Assembly: GCF_001465595.2 (NCBI RefSeq)
Contig: NZ_CP013481.2
Span: forward strand, 3,410,001-3,474,000
Length of the DNA: 64,000 nt
Direction of reading: 5' to 3'
From: Pandoraea apista
GTDB taxonomy: Bacteria > Pseudomonadota > Gammaproteobacteria > Burkholderiales > Burkholderiaceae
The translations under genes and the position numbers were made by a program. The notes under the pieces were generated by a model. It was not told the DNA's origin. It searched no databases and worked only from the letters and a program-made list of their open reading frames with translations. Of this stretch, positions 1-9,055 are shown one piece after another. Numbering within the stretch: the stretch's first letter is position 1; each line of letters opens with the position of its first letter.

Positions 1-354
1 GCCGCGCAGCAGGAAGGGCAGCGAGAACACATTGAATTCGGGGATCGCCGAAGACCAGTTGATCGTCGAGCCGACCGCCATGTCGATCACGCCCTGACGC
101 AATGCCGTGAACTCACGCGTCTGATCGCCACCCACGAGCGTCGCGCCCGGGTGCAGCCGTATGTTGATGCGCCCGCGAGTGCGCTCGCGCACAATGTCGG
201 CCCAGAGCTGTGTGCCTTTGCCCCACGGAGTGCCGGCATCCGGCACGATCGACAGCGAGTATTCGGCCTTATAGGGTTGCGCGGCCGCAGGCAGCGCGGT
301 GACGGCGAGGGCAAGCGCGACTCCGATGAGCCCCCGCCAGCCTTGATTACGCAT
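1..354 (-). CDS. TRAP transporter substrate-binding protein, DctP family (3' part outside window)
   Basis: Only the first 118 codons are inside the window; the frame runs off the left edge. The N-terminus is a typical Sec signal peptide: basic MRNQGWR, then a hydrophobic run (LIGVALALAVTALPAAAQ) with a probable cleavage near residue 26. It continues into YSLSIVPDAGTPWGKG and later LRQGVIDMAVGS, segments typical of DctP/SBP_bac_7 periplasmic receptors of TRAP uptake systems. A GAGGA ribosome-binding site lies 6 nt before the ATG. The ligand cannot be deduced and the membrane subunits would lie outside the window. Family assignment is good. Confidence 0.8.
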   Translation of the reverse strand, partial: MRNQGWRGLIGVALALAVTALPAAAQPYKAEYSLSIVPDAGTPWGKGTQLWADIVRERTRGRINIRLHPGATLVGGDQTREFTALRQGVIDMAVGSTINWSSAIPEFNVFSLPFLLRG

Positions 355-535
355 GTTGTCCTCAAGATGATTCGGGATCCGACGTCAGCGCGACGCCTTT
401 CGCGACCCCGTGAGCATCGGCAAATTATGCGCTTGTGCTCACGAGGCTGACTGCCTCGGACAATCCCCGATTGCCGCATTGCACAAGGCCTGCCCAATCG
501 CCCGGATCATTAGGGCAGAAGCCCTGTGATAAGGG

Positions 536-1312
536 TCACCCAACCGCCAGACCGTCATCAACGGTCATGATCGAGCCGTTGATAAATCTGGAATCGTCCG
601 AGGCCAGAAGCAGAATCAATCCGTCGAGATCGCTCGGCTCGCCCACCCGCTGACGCGGCAACATCTGAATCAACTTGCGACCTGCCTCGGTCTGCCAATG
701 TTCGTGATTGATTTCGGTGTCGATATAGCCGGGACACAGCGCGTTCACATTGATGTTGTAGCGCCCCCATTCCAGTGCCATCGCGCGCGTCATATGAATG
801 ACAGCGGCCTTGCTGACGCAATACACGCCGAGCATGGAAATCGCACGCTGCCCCGCCACCGACGCCACGTTAATGATCCGGTGCTGACGCTGCGGATCCC
901 CCTTTGCACGCCGGATCATGCGCTTGGCGACTTCCTGCGCCACGAAAAAGGTACCCCGAGTATTCGTACCGAGAACGTAGTCGTATTCCTGAGGCGTGAC
1001 ATCGACCAGCCGTTGCTGCGCCGAAACCCCCGAGTTATTGATGAGAATGTCGATGGCGCCCGCCTCGGTCTCGGCGTGGGCAACGCCAGAGCGAATGCTG
1101 TCGTAGTCAGTCACGTCAAGCGGCACAACGTGTGCCGCCCCGCCCTGCGACTCGATCTCCGCCCTCAACTCCTTGAGCCGCTCCACGCGGCGGCTGGCGA
1201 GCACGACCTTCGCCCCGGCCTGGGCGAGCACCTTGGCAAACTGCATGCCGAGCCCGCTCGACGCTCCCGTCACCATTGCCACTTTGCCTTCCAGATTCAG
1301 CGAACGCCCCAT
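536..1312 (-). CDS. SDR family NAD(P)-dependent oxidoreductase
   Basis: 258-aa classical short-chain dehydrogenase/reductase. The cofactor-binding motif TGASSGLG is at residues 15-22, the structural NNSG at 92-95, and the catalytic Ser151/Tyr164/Lys168 set is present (YCVSK). PGYIDTEIN follows and the C-terminus (INGSIMTVDDG) is the usual substrate-lid end. GGGAG precedes the ATG at 1312. It is transcribed divergently from the ETF-QO gene, with 177 bp between the starts. The substrate is unknown; neighbouring ETF-QO suggests, but does not prove, an acyl or beta-oxidation context. Confidence 0.88.
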   Translation of the reverse strand: MGRSLNLEGKVAMVTGASSGLGMQFAKVLAQAGAKVVLASRRVERLKELRAEIESQGGAAHVVPLDVTDYDSIRSGVAHAETEAGAIDILINNSGVSAQQRLVDVTPQEYDYVLGTNTRGTFFVAQEVAKRMIRRAKGDPQRQHRIINVASVAGQRAISMLGVYCVSKAAVIHMTRAMALEWGRYNINVNALCPGYIDTEINHEHWQTEAGRKLIQMLPRQRVGEPSDLDGLILLLASDDSRFINGSIMTVDDGLAVG

Positions 1313-1489
1313 CGTCGTCTCCCTCTAGCCCCACACCTGTTGATAAACGGCATCGCCGCAAGGCCCGCCGCTAGAGCTTCCTACCTACCAAACCGAACGA
1401 TCGTGCTATTAATATGCGGTTGCGAGGTGTTCCCCATTCCCGGAAAATGACCGCACCCACGAATTCTAACGTTTATAACAGGAGCATCA

Positions 1490-3160
1490 ATGGATCCCAA
1501 GCTGCTTGAGCAGTACGGCCCGAGGGAGTCGATGGAATATGACGTCGTCATTGTTGGCGGCGGTCCGGCCGGCCTGTCCACGGCTATCCGTTTGAAGCAA
1601 CGTGCGCAGGAAGCCGGCAAGGAAATTTCCGTCTGCGTACTGGAAAAAGGCTCGGAAATCGGTGCTCATATCCTGTCGGGTGCCGTCATGGACCCGCGCG
1701 CGCTGACCGAACTCATTCCCAACTGGAAGGAACTCGGTGCGCCGCTCGACACCCCCGTCGTGGAAGATCGTTTCCTGTTCCTGAACGAGACGGGCGCGAC
1801 CGCCACCCCGTCCTGGCTGCTGCCGGCCTGCTTCCAGAATCATGGCAATTACGTTATCAGCCTGGGCAACGTCGTGCGCTGGCTCGGCCAGCAGGCCGAA
1901 GCGCTGGGCGTGGAGATCTTCCCGGGCTTCCCCGCCGCCGAGATCCTGTACGACGACAACGGCGCGGTCATGGGCGTGGCGACCGGCAATATGGGTGTCG
2001 GCAAAGACGGCGAGCCGACCGAGAACTTCCAGCTCGGTATGGAACTGCACGCCAAATACACGATCTTCTCGGAGGGCGCACGCGGCAGCCTCGGCCGCCA
2101 GTTGATGCGCAAGTTCAACCTCGATGAGGGTCGCGATCCGCAGGCTTACGGTCTGGGCATCAAGGAATTGTGGGAAATCGATCCGGCCAAGCACAAGGAA
2201 GGCCTTGTGATCCACACGGCAGGTTGGCCGCTCAACTCGCAAACCTACGGCGGCTCATTTCTCTATCACCTGCCGAACCATCAGGTCGCCGTGGGATTCA
2301 TCGTCGGTCTGGATTACAGCAATCCGTATCTGTCGCCGTTCGAAGAGTTTCAACGTTACAAGACGCATCCGTCGATCCGTCACTTCCTCGAAGGCGGCAA
2401 GCGCCTCTCCTATGGCGCACGCGCGATTACGGCGGGCGGGCTGCTGGCGTTGCCAAAGCTCGTGTTCAAGGGTGGCGCGCTTGTCGGCTGCGAAGCCGGC
2501 TTCCTCAACGTGAGCCGCATTAAGGGCAGTCACGCCGCCATCAAGAGCGGCATGATGGCAGCCGATGCCGCCTTCGATGCACTGAGCGCCGAGCGTCAGC
2601 GTGACGAACTCACCGCGTATCCGGCTGCGTTCGAGCAATCGTGGCTGCGCGAAGAGCTGAACAAGGCACGTAACTTCAAGCAGTGGTTCAAGAAGGGCCT
2701 GACCGTCGCCACGCTCATGACCGGCATTGAACAGAAACTGCTGGGCGGGAAAATGCCGTGGACGATCCACCGCAAAAAGGCCGATCACGAAAGTCTGTTG
2801 CCGGCCGCGCAATGCCAGCCGATCGTTTATCCGAAGCCGGATGGCAAGCTCACGTTCGACCGTCTGTCGTCGGTTTTCATCTCGAACACCAATCACGAAG
2901 AGAACCAGCCGGCCCACTTGACGCTGAAGGACCCGAGCGTGCCGGTCGGCATCAATCTGGCGGAATACGCGGGCCCGGAACAGCGCTATTGCCCGGCGGG
3001 GGTGTACGAATTCGTGAAGAACGACGACGATTCTGAACGTCTGCAAATCAACGCGCAGAACTGCGTGCATTGCAAAACATGCGACATCAAGGATCCGACG
3101 CAGAATATCGTGTGGGTTACGCCGGAAGGCGGTGGCGGGCCGAACTACCCGAACATGTAA
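1490..3160 (+). CDS. Electron transfer flavoprotein-ubiquinone oxidoreductase (ETF-QO)
   Basis: 556-aa membrane-associated flavoprotein that passes electrons from reduced ETF (fed by acyl-CoA and related dehydrogenases) to ubiquinone. The FAD-binding GGGPAG is at residues 23-28. The C-terminal ferredoxin-like part carries the four [4Fe-4S] ligands Cys501, Cys525, Cys528 and Cys531 and the conserved ending PEGGGGPNYPNM. Length matches the family (about 550). The ATG at 1490 is preceded by AGGAG at 1480-1484. It is monocistronic here, followed by an intrinsic terminator; the etfAB partner genes are not in the window. Confidence 0.97.
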   Translation: MDPKLLEQYGPRESMEYDVVIVGGGPAGLSTAIRLKQRAQEAGKEISVCVLEKGSEIGAHILSGAVMDPRALTELIPNWKELGAPLDTPVVEDRFLFLNETGATATPSWLLPACFQNHGNYVISLGNVVRWLGQQAEALGVEIFPGFPAAEILYDDNGAVMGVATGNMGVGKDGEPTENFQLGMELHAKYTIFSEGARGSLGRQLMRKFNLDEGRDPQAYGLGIKELWEIDPAKHKEGLVIHTAGWPLNSQTYGGSFLYHLPNHQVAVGFIVGLDYSNPYLSPFEEFQRYKTHPSIRHFLEGGKRLSYGARAITAGGLLALPKLVFKGGALVGCEAGFLNVSRIKGSHAAIKSGMMAADAAFDALSAERQRDELTAYPAAFEQSWLREELNKARNFKQWFKKGLTVATLMTGIEQKLLGGKMPWTIHRKKADHESLLPAAQCQPIVYPKPDGKLTFDRLSSVFISNTNHEENQPAHLTLKDPSVPVGINLAEYAGPEQRYCPAGVYEFVKNDDDSERLQINAQNCVHCKTCDIKDPTQNIVWVTPEGGGGPNYPNM

Positions 3161-3170
3161 TGTCGCACTG

Positions 3171-3194
3171 CCGCCGGTTCGTCCGGCGGTTTTT
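3171..3194 (+). terminator. Intrinsic terminator after ETF-QO gene
   Basis: Seven-bp perfect stem CCGCCGG/CCGGCGG around a 5-nt loop (TTCGT), followed directly by TTTTT. It begins 11 nt after the ETF-QO stop codon. Confidence 0.85.
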
Positions 3195-3286
3195 GTTTGC
3201 ATGCCGTCTGCGATGCGCCGTTCTGCAACCTGCCCGCCGAACCGCCGTCATATCGATGTTGCATCAACGCCAACGAAGGAGTCATG

Positions 3287-3601
3287 ATGCCGAGAACTTC
3301 CGTATGGATGTCGGGTGCCGTCCTCGCAGGCACCCTCGTGCTCACCTGCGGCGCAGTACAGGCGAAGTCGGTGTCTTATTTGTGTGACAACTCGCACGTC
3401 GCGCTGGTCGTTTATGACGACCATAACCTCGGCGGCAATGTCACGCTGTACTGGATGGGCAAGCGCGAAATTCTCAGGCCGGCACGAGCGGCAAGCGGAG
3501 AAAAGCATGTCGGCCCCACGCTCGTCTGGTGGAGCAAAGGGCCGGAAGGCACGCTCTACACGGCCAGGGATGAACGTCCCATCACGCAATGCAAGGAATA
3601 G
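3287..3601 (+). CDS. Secreted MliC/PliC-like protein (putative C-type lysozyme inhibitor)
   Basis: 104-aa protein with a signal peptide (basic start, hydrophobic VLAGTLVLTCGAVQA, cleavage near the AQA-KS junction). The mature part has the layout of the MliC beta-barrel: an early Cys in VSYLCD, a central SGEKH in the place of the family's SGARY loop, WWSKGPEGTLY in the place of its WxKGxEAxL stretch, and a final Cys in ITQCKE that could pair with the first. MliC-family proteins inhibit host lysozyme in the periplasm. There is no lipobox, so it would be soluble (PliC-like). AAGGAG (3276-3281) lies 5 nt from this ATG; the ATG at 3284 is only 2 nt away, so 3287 is preferred. Confidence 0.65.
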   Translation: MPRTSVWMSGAVLAGTLVLTCGAVQAKSVSYLCDNSHVALVVYDDHNLGGNVTLYWMGKREILRPARAASGEKHVGPTLVWWSKGPEGTLYTARDERPITQCKE

Positions 3602-3605
3602 GACG

Positions 3606-3638
3606 AAAAAAACGCCAGACAATTCGTCTGGCGTTTTT
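3606..3638. terminator. Bidirectional intrinsic terminator between convergent genes
   Basis: Near-perfect inverted repeat: AAAAACGCCAGAC (3608-3620) and its complement (3626-3638) around AATTC. It gives a T-run on both strands and serves both the MliC-like gene and aroC, which converge here. Confidence 0.88.
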
Positions 3639-3695
3639 CGCTTCTGCAACTGACCGTGCGCGGCGCGAACCGCGCTTCTCGTTAGTCCAGCCTAT

Positions 3696-4799
3696 TCACT
3701 TCGGCGCGCGTGCCGCGATGACAGGTGTATTCACCTGCACGTCGCCGCACTGGGCGCGGTGGCGCAATGCATGATCGATCAACACAAGCGCCAGCAACGC
3801 TTCGGCAATCGGCGTTGCGCGGATCCCCACGCAGGGGTCATGACGGCCGAAAGTCTCCACCGTCGACGGTTGCCCCTCGATATCGATCGAGCGGCGCGGC
3901 GTACGGATGCTCGACGTCGGTTTGATCGCGATCGAAACGTCGATGTCCTGCCCCGTAGAAATGCCGCCCAGAATGCCGCCTGCGTTGTTCCCGACAAAGC
4001 CTTCCGGGGTCAGTTCGTCGCCATGCTCCGAGCCCTTTTGCGTGACGCTGCGAAAACCTGCCCCAATCTCCACGCCCTTGACCGCGTTCAGCCCCATCAT
4101 CGCGTGAGCAATGTCTGCGTCCAGACGATCGAACAGCGGCTCGCCCAGCCCCACCGGCACCCCCGTCGCCACAACGCGCAACTTGGCACCGACGGAATCT
4201 CCGGCCTTGCGAAGATCGTCCATATAGGCTTCAAGTTGCGGAACCACTTCCGCGTTGGCCGCAAAAAACGGGTTCTGCGATACCTGCGACCAATCGGTCT
4301 GCGGGATCTCCACGTCACCCAATTGCGTCATGCAGCCGCGCACCTGCACGCCGTATCGTTCGGCCAACCACTTCTTGGCGACGGCACCGGCAGCCACGAC
4401 CGGCGCCGTCAGGCGAGCCGACGAGCGACCGCCGCCGCGATAATCGCGAACGCCGTACTTTTGCAGGTAGGTGTAGTCGGCATGTCCGGGACGGAATGTC
4501 TGAACAATGTTGCCGTAATCTTTGCTGCGCTGATCGGTATTGCGGATAAGCAGCGCAATCGGCGTGCCGGTCGTTACCCCTTCGAACACCCCGGAGAGGA
4601 TCTCGACGGCGTCCGGCTCGTTTCGCTGCGTCACATGACGTGACGTGCCGGGACGGCGGCGATCCAGCTCCACCTGAATGTCGGCTTCCGTGAGCGCCAT
4701 TCCCGGCGGACAGCCATCAATGACGCAGCCGATTGCCGGGCCATGAGATTCGCCGAAAGTGGTGACGGTAAACAGGGTTCCAAGCGTATTGCCAGACAT
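3696..4799 (-). CDS. aroC: Chorismate synthase
   Basis: 367-aa enzyme of the last shikimate step, converting 5-enolpyruvylshikimate-3-phosphate to chorismate using reduced FMN. Family signatures are visible: N-terminal [19 protein letters not shown], the [13 protein letters not shown] stretch with the conserved Arg and Ser, and GGISTGQDI. Length is standard for the bacterial enzyme. It lies downstream of, and in the same orientation as, the MFS-acyltransferase gene (176 bp apart), but no functional link is apparent. Confidence 0.97.
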   Translation of the reverse strand: MSGNTLGTLFTVTTFGESHGPAIGCVIDGCPPGMALTEADIQVELDRRRPGTSRHVTQRNEPDAVEILSGVFEGVTTGTPIALLIRNTDQRSKDYGNIVQTFRPGHADYTYLQKYGVRDYRGGGRSSARLTAPVVAAGAVAKKWLAERYGVQVRGCMTQLGDVEIPQTDWSQVSQNPFFAANAEVVPQLEAYMDDLRKAGDSVGAKLRVVATGVPVGLGEPLFDRLDADIAHAMMGLNAVKGVEIGAGFRSVTQKGSEHGDELTPEGFVGNNAGGILGGISTGQDIDVSIAIKPTSSIRTPRRSIDIEGQPSTVETFGRHDPCVGIRATPIAEALLALVLIDHALRHRAQCGDVQVNTPVIAARAPK

Positions 4800-4975
4800 A
4801 CGGGATCAGGTTCGGGTGAGACGGGAAGGCCCTATTATGCCAGCGATCCCGTCGCACCGCGCCGGGCTGTACGGCATACCCTGACGTCAAACGTCCGAAT
4901 CACAGCATTTTGGGCGCCGTTCGGGCCATGCTTCGGAGACATCCGATCAATGCGCCGTGCTTCTCTCAGCGCCCC

Positions 4976-6895
4976 TCAGACCGGCCACGGGCCGCGAAGC
5001 TTGAGCACCTTGTCGCGCAGCGCCTCCGGTGTCGCCTGGGCGGGTGCCACAGGCTCACCGATGACAAGCTCCAGTCGATTCAGAATGCCGCGCTTGAACG
5101 GACGCGTCATTGCCGCGCCGCCATGCCGGGAGAAAAAACTCCCCCATAGCCCGCGCAGCGCCATCGGCACGACCGGCACCGGACTACGCTCGATAATGCG
5201 TTGCACCCCCTGACGAAATGCCTGCACATCGCCAGACGCCGTAAGTTTCCCCTCGGGGAAAATGCAGACAACCTCGCCCGCCGCCAACGCCTGTGCAATC
5301 TGCTCGTAGGCCTTGTTGAGTCCTGCTGCATCTTCATGCGCAGGCGCAATCGGAATCGCACCGACCGTTCGAAAGAACCACGACAGCATGGGGATACGAA
5401 AAATTCGGTGGTCCATCACGAACCGAACCGGGCGCCGAACCGACGCGCCGATAACTACCGCATCGGCAAAGCTCACGTGATTGCAGACCAGCACGCACGG
5501 TCCCTCATCCGGAATCTGGGCGGCCCCTTTGACATCGATGCGATAGATGGTATGCAACAGCAACCACATCACGAAGCGAATCAGAAATTCCGGTAGCAAT
5601 GTGTAGAGGTACACCGCGACAAGCGCATTGAGAATACCGGTCACGAGATACAACTGGTCGATGGTCAACCCGGCTCTCGTGAGCGCCATCGCCATGAGCG
5701 CGGACACGACCATGAACAACGCATTGAGAATATTGTTCGCCGCAATGATGCGGGCGCGATGCGACGGTTTGCTGCGACTCTGAATCAAGGCATACAACGG
5801 CACGCTGTAAAAACCGCCAAACATTGCCAGCAGGAACAGATCCGCAAGAATTCGCCAATGGGCCGGTTGCGAGACGAATTGCCCGACCGTCTGGAGAGCC
5901 GCGCCGCCGACGCCGCCCCGGCTGGCAAAATACAGATCGACGGCGAACACCGTCATGCCGATCGAGCCGAATGGCACCAGCCCGATCTCCACCTTGCCGG
6001 ACGAGAGCCGCTCGCACAGCAGCGAGCCGACACCGATGCCGATGGAGAACATGGCGAGTAACAGCGTGACAACGTCCGGGTCGGCCCTTAGGACATCATG
6101 CGCGAAGTTGAAGAACGACGCGAGGAAGGTCGCCCCGAGAAACCAGAGCCAGGAGATACCGAGCAGGCTTTGGAAAACCGCGCGATCGGTGCGCGCAATC
6201 CGCAAGTTCCTCCACGTCTCGGTGAACGGATTCCAGTTGATACGCAGATCTGGCTGGGCCGCAGGCGTTTGCGGCACCCACGTCGACACCCATCGCCCTA
6301 ACAACGCCAGCCCGAGGCAAACGCCCCCCAGCCACGGCAATGACCCCGCCCCCGCGCCGGCAATTTCGCCACCAACGATCGTGCCGATCAGAATCGCCAC
6401 GAACGTGCCCATTTCCACGAGGCCGTTACCTCCCACCAGCTCGTGATTAGCGAGATGCTGTGGAAGATACGCGTACTTCACCGGTCCGAATAACGTGGAG
6501 TGCAGCCCCATCAAAAACGTGCAGACGAAGAGCAAGGGCGCACTCGTCCAGATGAAGCCGGCCGCACCGACGGCCATGATGGCAATCTCCAGCGATTTGA
6601 CGAAGCGGATCAGACGTGCCTTGTCCCACTTGTCGGCAATCTGGCCACTCGTCGCAGAAAACAGGAGAAACGGCGCAATGAAGATAGCCGAGATCAGAAA
6701 CGCCGCCGTCTTGCCGTCGACGTTCTGAAAAAGCGATGCGTGGTAGGTGACAAGCGACGTGAACGCAATCTTGAACACGTTGTCGTTCATCGCGCCCAGA
6801 AACTGCGTCCAGAAGAACGGCGCGAAGCGCCGTTCCTTCAGCAGACGTGATTGATGGCCCTCGCCGCGTGCCCCGCGCTGGCTGGGCTCACTCAC
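4976..6895 (-). CDS. MFS lysophospholipid transporter fused to 1-acylglycerol-phosphate acyltransferase
   Basis: 639-aa two-domain membrane protein. Residues ~25-430 form an LplT-like MFS domain opening with TQFLGAMNDNVFK. Residues ~450-639 are a PlsC-type acyltransferase with the catalytic HX4D (His473-Asp478, NHVSFAD) and FPEG at 546-549. This is the transporter/acyltransferase part of the LplT-Aas lysophospholipid repair pathway; the acyl-ACP synthetase module of some three-domain relatives is absent. I chose the GTG at 6895 because it forms a GTGA overlap with the CBS gene's stop, indicating translational coupling. An in-frame ATG at 6925 would overlap the CBS gene by 34 bp. Confidence 0.9.
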   Translation of the reverse strand: MSEPSQRGARGEGHQSRLLKERRFAPFFWTQFLGAMNDNVFKIAFTSLVTYHASLFQNVDGKTAAFLISAIFIAPFLLFSATSGQIADKWDKARLIRFVKSLEIAIMAVGAAGFIWTSAPLLFVCTFLMGLHSTLFGPVKYAYLPQHLANHELVGGNGLVEMGTFVAILIGTIVGGEIAGAGAGSLPWLGGVCLGLALLGRWVSTWVPQTPAAQPDLRINWNPFTETWRNLRIARTDRAVFQSLLGISWLWFLGATFLASFFNFAHDVLRADPDVVTLLLAMFSIGIGVGSLLCERLSSGKVEIGLVPFGSIGMTVFAVDLYFASRGGVGGAALQTVGQFVSQPAHWRILADLFLLAMFGGFYSVPLYALIQSRSKPSHRARIIAANNILNALFMVVSALMAMALTRAGLTIDQLYLVTGILNALVAVYLYTLLPEFLIRFVMWLLLHTIYRIDVKGAAQIPDEGPCVLVCNHVSFADAVVIGASVRRPVRFVMDHRIFRIPMLSWFFRTVGAIPIAPAHEDAAGLNKAYEQIAQALAAGEVVCIFPEGKLTASGDVQAFRQGVQRIIERSPVPVVPMALRGLWGSFFSRHGGAAMTRPFKRGILNRLELVIGEPVAPAQATPEALRDKVLKLRGPWPV

Positions 6896-7347
6896 TTCGC
6901 GCTTTCCGCTTCCTCGGCCGGCCAATCGCGAATATAGGCCTTGAGCATGCGGTTTTCGAAGGATTGCTCCTCAACGACTGCGCGTGCCACATCGTAGAAG
7001 GAAATCACGCCCATGAGCGTGCGGTTATCCATGACCGGCAGATAGCGTGCGTGACGCTCGAGCATCATGCGACGCACTTCGTTCACATCCGTCTCCGGCG
7101 TGCAAGTGAGCGGATGATCGTCCATCACCTTGCGAATCGTGGAACCGCCCACGGTACCGCCGTTCTTGCTGATCGTGTTGATGATTTCACGGAACGTGAG
7201 CATGCCCACGAGGTCACCGTATTCCATCACAACGAGCGACCCGATGTCGTGTTGCGCCATCGTATCGACGGCATCGGCCAGCGACGTCTCCGGGGTCACG
7301 GTGAAAAGGGTGTTGCCCTTTACTTTCAGAATGTCAGACACACGCAT
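6892..7347 (-). CDS. CBS-domain protein
   Basis: 151-aa protein made of two tandem CBS motifs (roughly residues 10-65 and 75-130), with MRVSDIL at the start and TPETSLADAVDTM / TPETDVNEVRRMM as equivalent segments of each repeat. CBS pairs bind adenosyl nucleotides and usually act as cytosolic energy or ligand sensors. The frame is open far upstream, but the ATG at 7347 has GAGGAG 8 nt before it and gives the family's standard length. Its stop overlaps the start of the lysophospholipid transporter/acyltransferase gene by 4 bp, so a regulatory link with lipid repair is possible. Confidence 0.88.
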   Translation of the reverse strand: MRVSDILKVKGNTLFTVTPETSLADAVDTMAQHDIGSLVVMEYGDLVGMLTFREIINTISKNGGTVGGSTIRKVMDDHPLTCTPETDVNEVRRMMLERHARYLPVMDNRTLMGVISFYDVARAVVEEQSFENRMLKAYIRDWPAEEAESAK

Positions 7348-7747
7348 GGCACACACTCCTCTTCGTGTTGCTCGGGCAACCGTGGCGGAACGCTGCCGCC
7401 AAACGTATTGCCAGACTTCGGCTTGCGAGACGGAACACTGGCGCGCACGCCGTTGTCTCCGCGGAATAGTTATTAGAACATCTTCAAAGGATGCTATCGG
7501 AAAGCGCCTGAAAAGGAAAGGCGCAAGACACGCACATGTCCGTATGACGCGGGTTTTCGGCCGATTCCTGGCGAGCGCTCGGACATTGCCGTGCCTCTCG
7601 TATCGGACAACACCGCAATTTCCCTGATGACACTTGCAAAGCCTGTCGTTGCGCACGAAGGTGGTGCTAGGATTGCCGTATACGTAAAGTCCGCATCACG
7701 AGTCAACGTCAAGTCAACGTCCAGCCAACCGCGAGGCCTTCTCCGAC
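7348..7747. other. 400-bp divergent intergenic region (CBS gene / metY)
   Basis: No gene is supported here. It must hold both outward promoters. Just before metY a short direct repeat, AGTCAACGTC, occurs twice in close succession (about 7700-7720), which could be a regulator site. I looked for SAM-type riboswitch features, which often precede metY, and found none I could defend. Confidence 0.4.
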
Positions 7748-9055
7748 ATGTCAGTACCGCACTTCGACACACTCGCCCTGCACGCCGGGGCCGCCCCCGA
7801 CCCCGTCACGGGCGCGCGCGCCACCCCGATCTATCAGACCACGTCGTTCGTCTTCTCCGATGCGGATCAGGCCGCCGCGCTCTTCAACATGGAGCGCGCC
7901 GGGCATGTCTATTCGCGTATTTCCAATCCGACCAATGCCGTCTTCGAAGAGCGCATGGCCGCGCTGGAAAATGGCGCCGGCGCGATCTCGACGGCAAGCG
8001 GTCAGGCTGCGCTCCATCTCGCCATTGCCACCCTGATGGGGGCGGGCTCCCACATCGTGGCGTCGAGTGCGTTGTATGGCGGCTCGCACAATCTGCTGCA
8101 TTACACACTGCGTCGTTTCGGCATCGAGACCACGTTCGTCCGCCCGGGCGATCTGGATGGCTGGCGCGCCGCCGTGCGCCCCGAGACCCGGCTGTTCTTC
8201 GGCGAGACGCTTGGCAACCCAGGGCTCGACGTTCTCGATATTCCCCAGGTTTCCCAGATCGCGCATGAGGCCGGTGTGCCATTGCTGGTCGACAGCACAT
8301 TCACGACACCGTGGCTCATCCGGCCGTTCGATCATGGTGCCGACCTCGTTTATCACTCCGCGACCAAGTTCCTCGGTGGTCACGGCACGACCATCGGCGG
8401 CATTCTGGTCGACGGCGGTACGTTCGATTTTGAGAAAAGCGGCAAATTCCCCGAAATGACCGAGCCGTACGACGGCTTCCACGGCATGGTCTTCGCGGAA
8501 GAGAATTCCGTCGCACCGTTCTTGTTGCGTGCTCGGCGCGAGGGCTTGCGGGACTTTGGCGCATGCCTGCACCCACAGGCGGCATGGCAACTGCTGCAAG
8601 GCATTGAAACGCTGCCGCTGCGCATGGCGCGGCACGTCGACAATGCCCGTCGAGTGGTGGAGTTTCTCGCTGGGCATGAGGCTGTGGCGAGCGTGGCTTA
8701 CCCCGAGTTGCCGTCACATCCTGATTACGCACTGGCCAAACGCCTGCTGCCGCGTGGTGCGGGTGCCGTCTTCAGCTTCAATTTGAACGGGGACCGCGCA
8801 GCAGGACGCCGTTTCATCGAGTCGTTACAACTCTTCTCCCATTTGGCCAACGTGGGGGATGCGCGCTCGCTCGTCATTCATCCGGCGTCCACAACCCATT
8901 TCCGCATGGACGCTGCTGCACTCGCAGCCGCCGGCATCGGGGAGGGTACCGTGCGCCTGTCGATCGGATTGGAAGACCCCGACGACCTGATCCAGGATCT
9001 CAAGCGCGGCCTCAAAGCGGCAGTCAAAACCTCGTCCAAGGGACAAGCCCGATGA
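7748..9055 (+). CDS. metY: O-acetylhomoserine (thiol)-lyase / aminocarboxypropyltransferase
   Basis: 435-aa PLP enzyme of the Cys/Met metabolism family that makes homocysteine from O-acylhomoserine and sulfide (direct sulfhydrylation). It has the TLALHAG opening, ATPIYQTTSF, the active-site Tyr in YSRISNPT, SGQAA, and the PLP lysine Lys207 in SATKFLGGHG. The length of about 430 aa and the long insertion after the lysine fit MetY better than the ~390-aa MetB/MetZ proteins. Whether acetyl- or succinyl-homoserine is used cannot be read from the sequence. The stop overlaps the next start (ATGA). Confidence 0.93.
   Translation: MSVPHFDTLALHAGAAPDPVTGARATPIYQTTSFVFSDADQAAALFNMERAGHVYSRISNPTNAVFEERMAALENGAGAISTASGQAALHLAIATLMGAGSHIVASSALYGGSHNLLHYTLRRFGIETTFVRPGDLDGWRAAVRPETRLFFGETLGNPGLDVLDIPQVSQIAHEAGVPLLVDSTFTTPWLIRPFDHGADLVYHSATKFLGGHGTTIGGILVDGGTFDFEKSGKFPEMTEPYDGFHGMVFAEENSVAPFLLRARREGLRDFGACLHPQAAWQLLQGIETLPLRMARHVDNARRVVEFLAGHEAVASVAYPELPSHPDYALAKRLLPRGAGAVFSFNLNGDRAAGRRFIESLQLFSHLANVGDARSLVIHPASTTHFRMDAAALAAAGIGEGTVRLSIGLEDPDDLIQDLKRGLKAAVKTSSKGQAR

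Noticed and set aside
7348..7747. Possible SAM-type riboswitch before metY
   Set aside because: I could not find the conserved cores of SAM-I, SAM-II or SAH elements on the plus strand.
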